From NCBI GenBank assembly GCA_006503535.1, contig QYRS01000007.1, forward strand, positions 2,728,001 through 2,792,000: a stretch of 64,000 bases of DNA, read 5' to 3'. The stretch's first letter is position 1; the number at the start of each line of letters is the position of its first letter. The position numbers and the translations under genes were made by a program. Positions 52,219-64,000 of the stretch are shown here, piece after piece. This DNA comes from Arthrinium phaeospermum. Taxonomy: Eukaryota > Ascomycota > Sordariomycetes > Amphisphaeriales > Apiosporaceae. The notes under the pieces are model-generated. The model saw only the letters and a program-made list of their open reading frames with translations. It was not told where the DNA came from and made no database searches.

Positions 52219-55200
52219 CTACGAAGCCACTGTTCCCGTCGCTTTCCCCTGCTTCGACGAGGACCGACTTCCCGAGGCGGGCTTCGGCTTCTGGCCATCT
52301 GCCACCATGTCCGCCTCGGCCTGGGTGATGACCTGCTTCTTGACAAGATCCGAATCGAAATCATCGCCAGCGACGAACGTCCAGCTTTCCTCCACCTCGT
52401 CATCATAAGTATCGGGGCCGTCGGTAAGGTCAGCCGGGCCAGTCGCAGACGAGGCAACTGGCTTTCGCGCTTTCGACTTCTCGGTGCTGATGCTGCGCGC
52501 ATACTCGAGCTTGCTGTAGATGAACTGGATGGCGTTGTCGACTCCGTTTTCCTGTGTTTGGTTCAATGTTAGCTATCATTCAATCTGCCATCAAACGTCA
52601 CCAACTTTCCCAGTGTACATACCTGTTGGATGGACTGGCCCAGCACCTTGGCCTTGGAGATCATCCGGTCGTCGTGCGTGGCCTTCCACAATGCCTTGGC
52701 GAAGCTGATAGCTCCCCACTTCTTCATGCAGATGCCAACACCCAGGTGCTCGACTCGAAGACCGTAGAAGAACTGGTCGCCAAAGAACGGTCGGACAATC
52801 GTAGGGACTCCTGCGCGAAGGCTCGCGCCCGTAGTGCCGCTGCCTCCATGATGAGCCGCTGCATCCATCTGGGAAAAGAGCCAGTCGTGCGGTGCGCTTG
52901 AGATCTGGAAGATCTCGGGAGGCAGCTCCGGCTCCTTGGGTGGTTCTGATCCATCGGCAGCCACCTCCTTCTCTCCTCGGTCCGACCAGCCCTTGCTGAG
53001 AACCGCACGAACATCGGCTCCCAGTACAGCGTCAATGACTTCTTGGGTCATCTTGGCAACATCGGGCACAATAATTGAACCAAAGCCGATGTACACCAGT
53101 TTCTTGCCGTCTTCCCGAGCCTTGTCGATGAAATGCCGAAGGTCGTCAGGGGGCGTCCAGTTCTTGCCTTCGTCCAAGAACCAATAGCCACTAACATTGA
53201 TCCAGTCCGTGTACTCGATGGGAGGAGCGACCACAGAAGGCGAGAAGTTGTAGAGGAAAGGCACTTTGTTAGGCTGCATCTTGTCCAGGCTTGTTGCGGG
53301 TAGGTTGAGGAATTTGGCACGCCACTTGTTGATCTGGCGCGAGCTGAGTTGCCACATGGTGTTGTCGAACAGGCCATAGGACAGGTAGTTGAAGAAGCCG
53401 CCCATGCTCCGATCGGCCGTCATGAAGGCGTGGGGATAAGCACGCGTCCGCGTCCAGGGCATAGTGAAGGCGCGGAAGTAGGGGATGTATAGCGCTTCGG
53501 CAATATGGATGCCAGCCATGGCCGATGGGGACTCGATGAGGATGTCGGTGCCCTTACAGGCTTCCCAGGCGGACTCGAGGAGCCCATCAAGCCAAGGTCG
53601 GAACGAGCTGGTGGCCTCCTTGAAGAAACCATAGCTGAAAGTGCCATATTCGATCACCAGCTTCATCAGGTCGGCAGGGTCACCACCAACAGGTGCAAAC
53701 TCGATGCCATGACCCTCGATCCATCCTCGAAACTCTGCGTGGGTTGCGATCTTGACTTTGTGGCCCTCGGCGATGAGGCCCTTGCAAAGAGCAATATAGG
53801 GCTGCACGTCACCCCTCGAACCAATCGTCAGACAGGTGATCTTCATCGACTTGGTGGGCTGGAAGTGAACCAGCGAGTCTTTGGCGTCATCGAAGAGGAT
53901 TGTTGGTCCATCGCCATCATTGAGCAGGGAAAGCTGGTGAGGAAGCTGATCCTGATCAGGGAACTCCTTAAGCCGCGCCGCATTCAGGGCCTCGCGCTCG
54001 GCAAGAGCATCCTTTGCTCGTTGGACGTCCTCGCTGTCAAAGACTTGTGATTCGCGGATGAAGCGAGAACGGTCCAGGTTTTGCAAGACTGACACGGCGC
54101 AGTCATCGCGAACCACTGGCTGAGCGAACTCGAAGAACAGCTCCTCGTGGCCGCGAATGATGACCACTAAGCCTTGATAGCCGAACCGGAAACCTTTCTC
54201 CTTGTCGACCGTCTCGATGTGGGCCAGAGGAAGGATGAGCTTCTTGCGGGTTCCGGGTAGCAGACTGCGAAAGCAGAAATGCCGCTGGCTAAGGTAGATC
54301 TTGCCATAAAGAGGCAAGACGTTGAGCATGTGGCAGAAGTAAGTTGCCTGAAGCTTGTCCGACTCGGGCAACAGGAAGTGAGAATGGAATCTCTCGTTGG
54401 CTGCCTTGACGTCGGCTTCATCATCGTCATCCTGGAAGCTGTCCTCTGGGTTCAGGGCCGTTGACTGCTCATAGTGCTTGCGGCCACCTTTCCACATGCC
54501 GGAAACCTTTTCGACATAGCCCATCGACTCGGTGGCGAGCAGGTTGGTCATTTGCCGGCTTGTGCGGTTCAAGTAGCCTACAACATTACCAGCCTTCTGC
54601 AGGGCACCCATCGTGGCGCCGCTTTGCGACGTGGTTGACTGGCCAGCTTGGGCCTCGCCAGAGCTGTGATCAGGTACGCAGCCAGTGGTGGCGGCGTGTT
54701 TGGGATGTGGGAATACCTCGCCGTGCTTCGTCCGGCCCTTGGGGCTATGAACCTCTTCCTCTTGGCTCTTTCGCGACATGGATTCTGACCGGTGATTGAT
54801 AGTTGGTTTGTGAAAGACTTCGCTGCCTGTCAATATCTGGCTGGCTGACGGGTCCTCGACTGATGATGCAATCATATTGGACAGACTTGGATCCTCTGTT
54901 GACTGGGCAAAAGAATCCAGGGATTCTTGGTTGTCCGATTGTGCTTCGGTATGTTTACCACGGCTGCTGCTTAAGGCTCGTTGTGCGCTAAAGCTTCGAC
55001 GCGGGGAGTGGTCACGCGCAATCGTGTCCAAATCCAGGCTTCGTCTCCCAAATCTCTTGACCGCGTCAACACTACCGCGGCGACCAAAATCCCCACTCGC
55101 GCGTATAGTATTATCCCGAGGCATCGTAGGCGACACGGGTGCAAGTGTGGCCTTGACAGGCTCACGGAACCTCGGCGAGAGTAGTAGCTGGGAGCTCTCC

Positions 55201-56915
55201 ATTCGGGACGTGTCCATCGATATAGAGCTGCGCTTTGAGGGTTTATCGGAAGTGTCACCACGGCGCTTCTTAGGCACCCGAAGCGGGCCTGTAGCGGCGG
55301 ACTCATTGTCGCTATCTGGTGATTCGCTCGCAAGAAGCTTGAGCAGGCGAATAGCGTCTTCGCCCGAATGAAAGAAGGAGAAGAAGTACTCGTCAAGGGC
55401 AAAAGTCTCATCGTTGTCGACCACACGGACCTTGATGGTGTCGGCGAAACCCACTCCTTCCGAGTGCGCTTCTTCAATATCCATAATATTGGCAATAGGC
55501 AAGCAAACCTTGACGGTGTCACCATCGTTATGCGAGCGAAAGATGACTCGTTGCAAGCTCTTGACCCATTCCTTGGCACTCGAGGCGCTATCGGCGCGGA
55601 AGTAGTACGTCCTCTGATTTGTGGTGACCGAGAAGTTGATGCCCTCTTTGCCCTTGTCGGTGATCTCGGCCGATATGCCGTATCGAAGGTCGACCTGCCC
55701 GTGAGGATAGTACAGGTTGGAGGCATCGTGGTAGTAGGACAGAGTATCCCCCTTCAGGCGAAACCAATATCGAGTGTACTTGGACGTTCGCTTGCCGCAC
55801 TTGGCCATGTACCCATCCTTGATCACTTTGTCCTAGACGTGAATGTTAGTATGATGCTCCGCTTTCGTGTCTTCCACATATAACTTACAGTCTTCTTGGG
55901 GATGTATGCCCAGAAGCATATGTGTTTGCTGGTGATGTACATGTACCCATCCACCAAGAGACCGAGCAACAGCCAGCAAGGGTATTCTGTTGGGGATGGC
56001 ATCGTTAGTCAGGTTGCGCGCGCAGGATTCTGGGTTGAGCCAAGACGTACCTCCTATAACCTCTTCTGCTTGGTCAAGCTCGAAAATATCCTTCAAGGCA
56101 AGTTGCAACTTCGTGGGACCATCGTCCCCAGACTCGTCTCTCAGTTCGATCCTTCTGAGATCACTGGACAGTCTCTCCAGGTCGAAGCTAGGCCTTGCCG
56201 ACATCTCGTCCCTGGCCTCCAAGATTCGGCTCATGACGGGAGCCAGTTTGGGTGTCCCGGCGTCGGAGTGGCTCGGCTCGGGATCTGGAGAGCGCCGCGT
56301 GCGCGAGGGCGATTCGTTGGGCGAGGATGATTCGCCCATGGCTGGTTTCTGAGACTGGGGCGATTTGGATTTGGAGCGCGAGCCCAGACGACTAAGTTGG
56401 GGTATGGATCGCAAGAGGGAGCTCGAGATACGGCGGTGATGTTTCTTATCGGCATTCTTTTCCGAAGAGCTGGACTTGTCTGAGGAGCCTTTCTTCAAAA
56501 TCCGCGACCGGGACATGGGATCTTCGCGTGTGTCCGTGTCTTTGCCCTTAGAATCTGGTTGGCTGCTGCTTCTACTCGAATGTTCGACATCGGCACCGCC
56601 TTCTTCTTCATCGTCCTCGTCGCTCGACTGGTCTTCGAATTGGTTGTGGAAGTTGGGGTTGGATCGGGCGGCGCTGAAGACGTCGAAGATGGACTGATTC
56701 ATGTGCATGAACATATTGTTTGGCCGGCCGTTGGCCGCAATAATGTCCTCCTCGCCGGCATCGTCCGCGTCTCGCAGATGGTTTGGCAGTTCCATGGTTC
56801 GGCGTCGGCTGGCTTCGTCTTTGCGTTTCTTCTGAAGTTTCTTGCTCAAGCTTCGGCGCACCACATCGGCATCGTTATGAGTCGAGGGGCTGATGTCGGG
56901 AGGGGAGGGCGCCAT
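52219..56915 (-). CDS. atg26: Sterol 3-beta-glucosyltransferase Atg26 (1501 aa)
   Basis: Four exons on the minus strand: 56915-56051, 55986-55889, 55832-52623 and 52551-52219. The introns show textbook branch sites (CTGACTAACG, TACTAACATT), and the phases close. Domain order: a long disordered Ser/Arg-rich N-terminus, a first GRAM domain ([20 protein letters not shown]), a PH domain interrupting it ([19 protein letters not shown] to [11 protein letters not shown]), a second GRAM (about residues 785-900), and a GT1 glucosyltransferase ([20 protein letters not shown], about residue 980 onward). The UDP-sugar motif is [20 protein letters not shown] (about 1310). It transfers glucose from UDP-glucose to ergosterol. 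In some yeasts and plant pathogens it is needed for pexophagy. Size and domain order match filamentous-fungal orthologues. Confidence 0.95.
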
Positions 56916-59353
56916 GGTTCCGGCGGTCGGGCACCAGCAAGCAGCTGGCCTATCAATCCTTCCTTGCCTGGCTCTCCCAATACGCTGGGGGGTATGTATG
57001 TGACTGGCTGGCTAGAGCAGACTCGCGCAAGTTCGTAGGGTGGCTGTGGTCCAGTGACGGTTCACAGGCCCCTCTGCAGGCAACACGCGGCAGTTTGTAG
57101 TTCGCAGTGGATCCTCGAGCCAGAGAGTGTCCAAAGCATCAAGGCGCACGGTTTTCGAAAGCGATGGAGTTTCGAGAGCTACTAAGCTGGGTGGGAAGAT
57201 TCCACGTCGAGTTGCTGAAATGGTGGAGGTCTGGGGCTTGGGCGATACGCTGGCGATAGGCTAGGACTCGACCGGTCAGGCTGGCGATGACTGTGGTTTG
57301 CAGCAGAGTCAGTACTGTATCGAGTGACAGATATTCGTGGGTATCATCTTGGAGGAGAGAAATTACGAGGTATGACGGGTATGACGAGTAGCTATCAGAG
57401 GATTGGGCACGGGAAGAGACGGAGGCCGGTGTAGGTGGTATAGGGTGATAAGATGCCGTGTGTGTACTTGGATGGAGGGTAAGCGGGTAGGCAGGCAGCT
57501 AGGTAACCACCCCCAGAGGCTAGCTGACTGGAGTAGCTGGCGCAGTGGTAAGCTTCTATGGGTAAGTACATACCTCTTGCAGGTGATAAGACTCTGGGGA
57601 CGGATGACCTGTTTCGGGCAGGCAGATGTTGATTGGATGATTGGGCAAGGGGATGGTGGCTGAACGGTGCAGGATACAGTACTTTGATCGAATGTGCATG
57701 ACGAACTCGCAGGTACTTGACCTCCCTCGCAGTGGATGTCTTGTAGAGCGCACCTAGTACTTACCAACGTTTACCACGAATCCCGGCGGCGATATATGCA
57801 GACTCGTTGTGCAGTGCTTCGAAAGCGGCAAGAACGCTACTTTAACTGGAGAGACCCGGGGAAAACAGCACACACGCATGTAAACAAACAGTCAGGAAGA
57901 AGCCATTAGGTTAGGTAGGTATGTATTCATTGAACGCAAGGATGGATTGACAGGAGGCCGAGTGCGGGAGGGACGACGACGACATGGTGGAACTCAGCAC
58001 TGATGGCAGTCAATTGAACGGGGCTACTTTGGGGGGTAAGGCAGCTAACCACGCGCTTATCGATAACCAAACCCACTGCACTTGGCAAAAGGTGGGATGG
58101 GATGCTGCACAGCGGACTCGGATGCATTCACTGACCCGCATATATCGCCGATGAAATCCATACTCGTGGCATGTGTACCTACCTCACCTTTCATCAGATC
58201 TGAAGGGCAGCATATGTGTTATTATTCTATATAGACCAAGAGGTGATGAATGAAGCTAGAAGTATAAAAGACTCTATCGTGAGGTCAGAACTATACCATC
58301 AGGGGATGTTCTTGGTTGCTTTGAGAAAAAATCGTAAGTTCTGCTGCAAGCATGTAGGCAGTGACAGGTGCCTAATTTTACTTTGGTCTGGGTGACTTTC
58401 GACAACCTAACCGCCCAAACTCAGATGTCTACATAATATAATTGATTGATATACTTGGATGCAGTGTAATGGCAGATAGGCGATTACTTCGAGTTTGAAA
58501 TTCCCATATCATACCTATCAAGAGCGAGCATTGCAGCCGAGTAGCCAACCAGCCAGTTGCCTGGACGAATGACACTTTGCTGTCAGCGTGACGGGGCCGC
58601 TAAACCAGGATCCTGGTCAGCGCGCCTCCATTGCATGTGCGAAATATCACATGTAACTTATTTGGGGCATCTGAGAGCTGAAGAAGCGGGCCAGTCATCG
58701 GTGAGCAACAGATGACTGATTGCAAGGAATAGGTACGACCACTGCTGGTGAGCATGTTGCTTTCTCTTTCTTGGTGAGTAGCAGGGAGACTGGAATAAAT
58801 AAGCTCGAGTCAGAGTCAGATGCGCAGGTATGATTTATTTTTATTGCGTGTTTTGCCCTACCCCAAATGCGCATTCTGTTTTGTTGTTCACCTTGCGGAA
58901 CCGTACGTCATTTTGTCTCTCCAGAGCCGAATGGCGCAAGGGAGGACCCTGAAAAAGGCCACACTAAAGCTCGAGGTAAAATATTGGGCCCCTAATCTCC
59001 AGTCCCCCATAACTGGGCACTGGGGTCGCAGAAACCATGCAGAGGTCTAGACTTCAAGACAAATAACACAGCAATGCAACCTATATTTCATATTCTCTAT
59101 TTTGTTTATCACTTGTCTAGGCAATGCGGTGCTTTTTACTGTTGAAATTAATGTGTGTATGATGAAGACTGCGCAGTCGCATGGAATGAACAAAAGGGGA
59201 ATTGAATGGGCCGTCAAGACTTGCTACAGGGGGTTGAGGGGTCAATAAGAAAAGGAGAAAGTGCCAGAGTGCCTCAAGGAAAAGATGCTGGAAGTTTGGA
59301 GTTTTCTGCATTTTCTTACTTGTATGTGTGAAATTTTCTATCAATAGCAACTC
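56916..59353. other. Gene-poor region of about 2.4 kb
   Basis: Upstream and leader region of ATG26 plus 3' flank of the UNC-93-like gene. AT content rises near 58180-58520. Open frames (57363-57767 minus, 58820-59050 plus) lack domains or clear starts. No tRNA or transposon ends were seen. Confidence 0.5.
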
Positions 59354-60912
59354 TCACATGACCGCATCCCCGCCAGTCTTGCCCATCGCAAACTTGGTCT
59401 TGTCGCCATTATCGACAATCACCTCCGTCCCCAGGCCTCTCTCGACATCCTCGCCCCTCGGTTCGGACGAGCTGTCTCCCACAACTTTCGCCGTCTCGAC
59501 GGGAACGTGCTCGCGAACCACCATCCAGGTAGGGTACGCGGCAAGACCTTGAAGCATGTTAGCACTCAGGGGATAGTAATGAAGAGTAGGAAGAGGGAAA
59601 ACCACCTACCAAGCAGTATCGTATTGACAGCCAGGGGCACGCGGCCCCCCACCCACTTCTTCGTATTCAGCCCAAACGCAATCGCCTGCGAGAAGCTCTC
59701 CTGCCCGCGCAGGACCCCCGAGAACCGCGTCAGCTCCGAGATGTCGTCCGCCTTGTTGGCGACGAGGTAGTACAGCCAATTCTGCAGCGCCTGCCGCGCA
59801 AAGTCCCAGAGCACCAGCACGAAGAAGCCCTCGGTGAACCCGGCGTCCTCCCAGTCGTACGCGGGCGGGTGGCGCGTGTACTTTTCCTGAATGACCCAGC
59901 CGTAGACCCAGGCGACGACGTGCACCAGCGCGACGTACCAGTAGCCCAGCACGATGCGGCGCTTGACGGGCAGGCGCCGGAAGTCGAGCAGCGCGCTGAT
60001 GAGCTGCGACGACAGCAGCGTGCCGAAGTTGGACACGAAGCCGATGAGCGCGCGCGCCCGGATGCCGAAGTAGTACGTCTGGAAGCTGCCCGAGTACTGG
60101 TTGAAGTAGGCGGCCCAGAAGATGGGCAGCAGCAGCAGCACGTCGCGGCGCCGGCACACCCGCCACAAGGCGCGGCACTCGGCGACGACCGACTTCTCGG
60201 CCTTGATGACGACGCGCGACCCGTCGGCGCGCTGCACCTTTTCGGGCGGCGAGAGCGCGAGGGCCAGGGGCGCCGCGACGCACTGCAGCGCCACGAAGAT
60301 CAGGTAGACCTCGTAGCCCACTTTCCCCTTGGACTTGGCCGAGGCGTCGTTGTTCAGGGCCAGCACGATGGCGCCGCCCAGCAGGGGACCGCCCGTCCGG
60401 AACCACAGCCAGATGTTCATATACGATCCCCGCTTGCCGGGCTCCGGATACCCTAGCGCGACGGCGCCCTCGCTGACCCAGAACAGGCCAGCGCTAAAGC
60501 CGCAGGCGACGGCGCCCACCAGCACGAACCACTCGTTTCCGTAGCGGTTGTTGGTGTACAGGCCTGCCGAGTAGATGGGGTAACCCACGGCGCCCAAGAA
60601 GAGGGTCCAGGACAAGCCGATACGGTTCGCAATGGGCGCGCCGAAGAGGCATAGGAAGCCCATGATGCCGAAGACGAGCGCGTTGGCCGCGTATACGAGA
60701 TACGGCTCTTGAGCACCTCCGGCCCCCAGCGCATTCATGGCATTCCATAATCCCGGGGCCAGGAAGCCCACGCCGCCAATGACAAAGGCATTGAACAGGG
60801 TCGAGTGGTACCAGACGCGCTTCACTGGTGTTCCATCCGCCGCCGTGGGCGTGATACTCCGGGACACGGTCGCAGCTGGAGCATCGTTGGCTTCCCCTTT
60901 GACGCTTGCCAT
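59354..60912 (-). CDS. UNC-93-like MFS membrane protein (498 aa)
   Basis: Two exons on the minus strand: 60912-59610 and 59547-59354. The donor is GTAGGT and the acceptor TTCAAG. Splicing joins NTILLG to LAAYPTWMVV in frame and restores the last membrane segment. The protein has a cytosolic N-tail of about 30 residues, about 11-12 hydrophobic segments, and the family-like opening VKRVWYHSTLFNAFVIGGVG, FLAPGLWNAMNALGAGG, typical of fungal UNC-93/DUF895 proteins. Another loop reads SEGAVALGYPEPGKRGSYMN. The C-tail is charged. Members are MFS-fold proteins, and most fungal ones have no proven substrate. Plasma-membrane or endomembrane location is inferred. It stands alone, with no functionally linked neighbour. 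Confidence 0.88.
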
Positions 60913-62175
60913 CTTCAGGAAGGTAAACTTGGTCTTAGGCCAGAAAAGTGAAATAAACAGAACTAGATGGTACAGGCGTCAAGGAGCCATGCTGTCGATA
61001 TATGTCCCATATCCCAGGTAAGAAAAATGTAATCCTCGTCGTTCCATTTACGGCTTGTGTGCTGGCCCACCCTGATCACGACATTTACATGTTCTGCTTC
61101 AGGACTGGTCAGGTCCCAGGCTGCTGAAGCGAAGCGCAACGGAAGCCAGTAGCACCGGCTCATAGCCCGATTGCAGGGAGATATTCCATACCTTGGCGAT
61201 GGTGTCATGACCCCTGTATAAGTCTTCCGTGGATGTGATAGGCCCAGGCAGAACTTCAATGGACCCAGTGGGCCGGTAAATGCAATTGGGATTTTGGCTT
61301 ATCGGTGGTGCAAGCCGCAACTGAACAAGCTTTACCTAATACCTGCTGTGGATGGCAAACATGTCTTAAAGACGATCTAATTAGACTGTAAGCCCTACTT
61401 TATAAGACGACGAATTATTTGAGACGCGCAAAAACTTTGTATAAGTCAGTATGTTGTAACAGCCATTGGGGCTGTAAGCCCGGCTTTCGCATGCCTGTTA
61501 AACAGAATCAGTGTCCAGCACCCATCAAGAGTAAGGTAGTTTTAATGACAAAACCGATACTTTGGGGAAATTGGATCTTTTTGGTTCCCTGAAGTTGTAT
61601 TGGTAGCGATGGAACTTGTCAATGGTAGACGTCGCGATCGTTCAAACCAGTCCTTGAGGTAAGCAAGGAATTCAGGTACAGCCACTACCGCGAGTATGAG
61701 ATCCTGCATTTCCCTCAACCCTGCACCGAGCAGACACTTGTGTTCCTCCTTCTTTCTTGCCTTCCATGTAAGTGCTGTGCGGTGGAATGCGATGCTCGAC
61801 TTGGGTTTGGGGGGTCTGGTATTCGCATACCAAAACGGCAGGTCCCTCGAGCGCCAAGTCAGCCCAGTCGGCTTGGCCTCCAAGGAAACATCAAAGTCGG
61901 GACTCCAAAGAAACACGGCATCGAAGCACGAGGCGAGATGTTTCGATATCGCGACTCTTCACTTGGGTAAAACCGCCACATCGACCGCAAATGGAACTTG
62001 ATGTAGTAGCAGCAACAGCAAGTATGCTGAATAGAAGAATAGAAAGGAGGGAAAGAGAACAGTAATCTTTATTGAATATAAAATGGCCTCCATGTGTTCA
62101 CTTCTCGCCCTGGCTGAACCTAAGATACTGTAAAGTCATGTAAATTGACCGAGGAACACTACCGACTCACTCGCC
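60913..62175. other. Divergent intergenic region (UNC-93-like / phytase-like)
   Basis: This region of about 1.26 kb between two divergent starts holds both promoters. It is locally AT-richer near 61360-61460. The 124-codon minus-strand frame at 61542-61916 opens with GTG and shows no domain. Confidence 0.5.
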
Positions 62176-64000
62176 ATGAAGTCCGCCCCCTTTCTCTTAG
62201 CCCTAACCGGCATCGCAACCGCCGCCGCCGCCACCATCCCCTCCACCCCCCTCCCCATCACCTCGCGCACCGCCCCCGTCGAATCCGACTGGAGCGCCCT
62301 GTACCACGCCGGCCCCAACAGCAGCAGCACCGTTTTGCTCGGCAACGACGGCGGCGCCGCGACGGGCGGCCTGCGCGCCTGGTCTCTAGCCGGGACGCAA
62401 CAAGAACCGTCGCACCCCCTGAGCGAGAAGGCGCATCGGAGACCCGGCCGCACCAAGCTCGTCGCCACGGCCTACGGCGTCGGCGCGACAGCAAACGGCG
62501 ACGGCGACGGCGACGACAGCTATCAAGGCGGGCGCGACCTCGTCGTGACCATTGCGCAGCCCGACTCGTACTTCCGGCTCTACGACCCCTCGAACCCCTC
62601 GACCCTCGAGCCCGTGGGCCAACACCCCCTGGCCCGCGCGCTGGGCGACTGGTCCGCGCTATGTACCTGGAGAAGCCGGGAGAGCGGCGAGACGTACGTC
62701 TACCTGTTCGGCAAGGGCCAGGCCATCCAGTTCCTACTGCGCGGCCGCCGTCAGCAAGATGGAAAAGAGGGGGGTTTCGAGTTGGTAGAGATCCAGACTT
62801 TCGAGACCCCCGTCGAGGCTTCGTCGTGTGCCGTGTCACTGGATGCGCGAACCGTCTTCTTTGCCGGGGACGACAGCCAAGTCATCTATGCCATCCCCGC
62901 CGCCGAGTCCGCCGAGACCCCTAGGATCCGCACCTGGGGAGAGGCGGCCGACACAGTCACGGGCTTAGCTGCGTACTACGGCCAGACAAGTGACTACCTC
63001 CTCGTTGCCCAGAAGGACGTGATTGGTATATATGATACTAACAGTAATATGGGCTCGCTCGGCTCCATGACACTTACCGGGGAAGAGGATATCGAAGTAC
63101 AGGGCCTCAGCGTTTCTCAGCAAGACACGGCCGCTTACGGCGCCGGTATTATGGCCTACGCCATCGAGGGCGAAGCCGGCGCAGGCTTCGCGGTGAGCTC
63201 ACTGGAGACCGCCTTCAAGAATCTGGGCTTGGAACTGAACACGTCGTACGACCCTCGCAAGAAACCAAGCAAGCCGCAGAGTCCAGTGTGCCAGGAATGC
63301 CATCACAGCGGCTTCTGCGCAGCTATAACCGTTCAAAGCGATACCGATGCAGTCAAGCCGTCCTGCTCCTGCTTCGCCGGCTTCGTCGGGACCACCTGCG
63401 CGTCCATCACCTGCCGCCAGTCTTGCTCGGGCCACGGGATTTGCACCGGCGCCAACCAGTGCCAGTGCGACGACGGCTGGGGCGGCCTCTACTGCGCCTT
63501 CCGCCTCGTCCAGGCCGTCGCCGAGACGGACGCCAACGGCGGCGACGGCGACGACCCGGCCATCTGGGTCCACCCCGCCGACCGGGCGCAGTCGCGCATC
63601 CTCACCACCACCAAGTCCGAGACAGGGGCGGGGCTCGGCGTCTTCGCCCTGAACGGCACGCTCGTCGACTTCATCGCCGCCGCGCAGCCGAACAACGTCG
63701 ACGTCATCTACGGGTTTCCCGCCGGGGAGAGGATGGTCGATCTGGCGTATGCCGCTTGCCGCACTAACAACACGCTCTGGTGAGTTTTCTTTCTTTTCCA
63801 ACTCAACTGGCAGAAACAATCAATCAAGTAATCAAGCGCTGATGTACGTGTAACCAGCATGTACGAAATCACCGCCGAGGGCACCCTCAAAGAAATCGCC
63901 GGCGGCATCCAGCCCACGAAAGAAGACTACGAGGTCTACGGAAGCTGCGTGTACCGCTCGCGCAAGACCGGAAAACACTACCTCTTCGTCAACTCCAAAA
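62176..64000 (+). CDS. Secreted beta-propeller phytase-like protein with EGF-like insert (partial, 3' end beyond window)
   Basis: Exons seen: 62176-63779 and 63858 to the window edge. The donor is GTGAGT and the acceptor AACCAG. A signal peptide (MKSAPFLLALTGIATAAAA) opens the protein. The first about 350 residues look like an incomplete beta-propeller half (VIYAIP, YLLVAQKDVIGIYDT). Then comes a Cys-rich part with an EGF-like module (about residues 413-437, CRQSCSGHGICTGANQCQC, then DDGWGGLYC). After it begins the PF02333-type phytase propeller: ETDANGGDGDDPAIWVHP, then LGVFALNGTLVDFI, NNVDVIYGF and, in exon 2, GSCVYRSRKTGKHYLFVNSK. Beta-propeller phytases hydrolyse phytate in a calcium-dependent way outside the cell. 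Catalytic residues further on are outside the window. Confidence 0.85.

Noticed and set aside
61542..61916. 124-codon minus-strand open frame upstream of the phytase-like gene
   Set aside because: It opens with GTG, the nearest ATG is out of frame, and the translation has no domain.
1..64000. CRISPR arrays, insertion sequences, prophage or plasmid features
   Set aside because: All genes have spliceosomal introns or eukaryotic families. No regularly spaced repeats or terminal inverted repeats with a transposase were seen.

Overview
This 64-kb window is chromosomal DNA of a filamentous ascomycete, most likely a sordariomycete. The evidence is short GT-AG introns (about 50-100 nt) with CTAAC/CTAAT branch sites, GC-rich coding exons, Kozak-like starts, TATA boxes, and families such as Zn2Cys6 regulators, PTH11-like receptors, Cmr1, Atg26, Mtf2-like and GRIM-19. 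A dispersed 5S rRNA gene adds to this. I see no operons, CRISPR arrays, tRNAs or intact transposons. Gene density is moderate, with several 2-3 kb gene-poor stretches.

Layout. 0.3-9.8 kb: F-box-like protein, ABM-barrel protein (-), 14-TM MFS exporter (-), Mtf2-like mitochondrial protein (-), and CMR1 WD40 protein (+). The last two are divergent. 9.8-29 kb is gene-poor: a coiled-coil protein with an Asn-rich zipper, an aquaporin, a PTH11-like 7-TM protein (-), a BAHD acyltransferase, a decayed DEDD-exonuclease-like protein, a 5S rRNA gene (-) and a secreted heme peroxidase. 29-36.5 kb: FCP1 CTD phosphatase with a spliced uORF-bearing leader, complex I subunit GRIM-19, and an unrecognised Pro/Ser-rich protein (-). 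38.5-47.3 kb looks like a small nutrient-utilisation cluster: NmrA-like protein (-), DHDPS/KDG-aldolase-family enzyme (-), a DAL5/TNA1-type anion symporter (+), a Zn2Cys6 regulator (+), and the decayed remains of a second Zn2Cys6 gene. 47.8-64 kb: a hypothetical multi-exon gene (-), a processive GT2 glycosyltransferase (-), the autophagy-type sterol glucosyltransferase ATG26 (-), an UNC-93-like transporter (-), and a beta-propeller phytase-like protein running off the right edge (+).

Main results. Splice structures were rebuilt by hand for all intron-containing genes, and every exon set preserves frame except where stated. Five frame breaks in four otherwise conserved genes (FCP1 C-terminus, the 36-kb gene twice, the NmrA start, the Zn2Cys6 C-terminus) are all explained by one missing base, four of them at short G/C runs. 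This points to consensus deletion errors before pseudogenisation, although FCP1 also offers a legitimate intron. No wholly new system is evident. The best leads are the aldolase/transporter/regulator cluster with its 25-bp palindrome, the FCP1 uORF whose stop codon is re-created by splicing, the catalytically dead exonuclease-like protein, and the zipper with repeated core asparagines.
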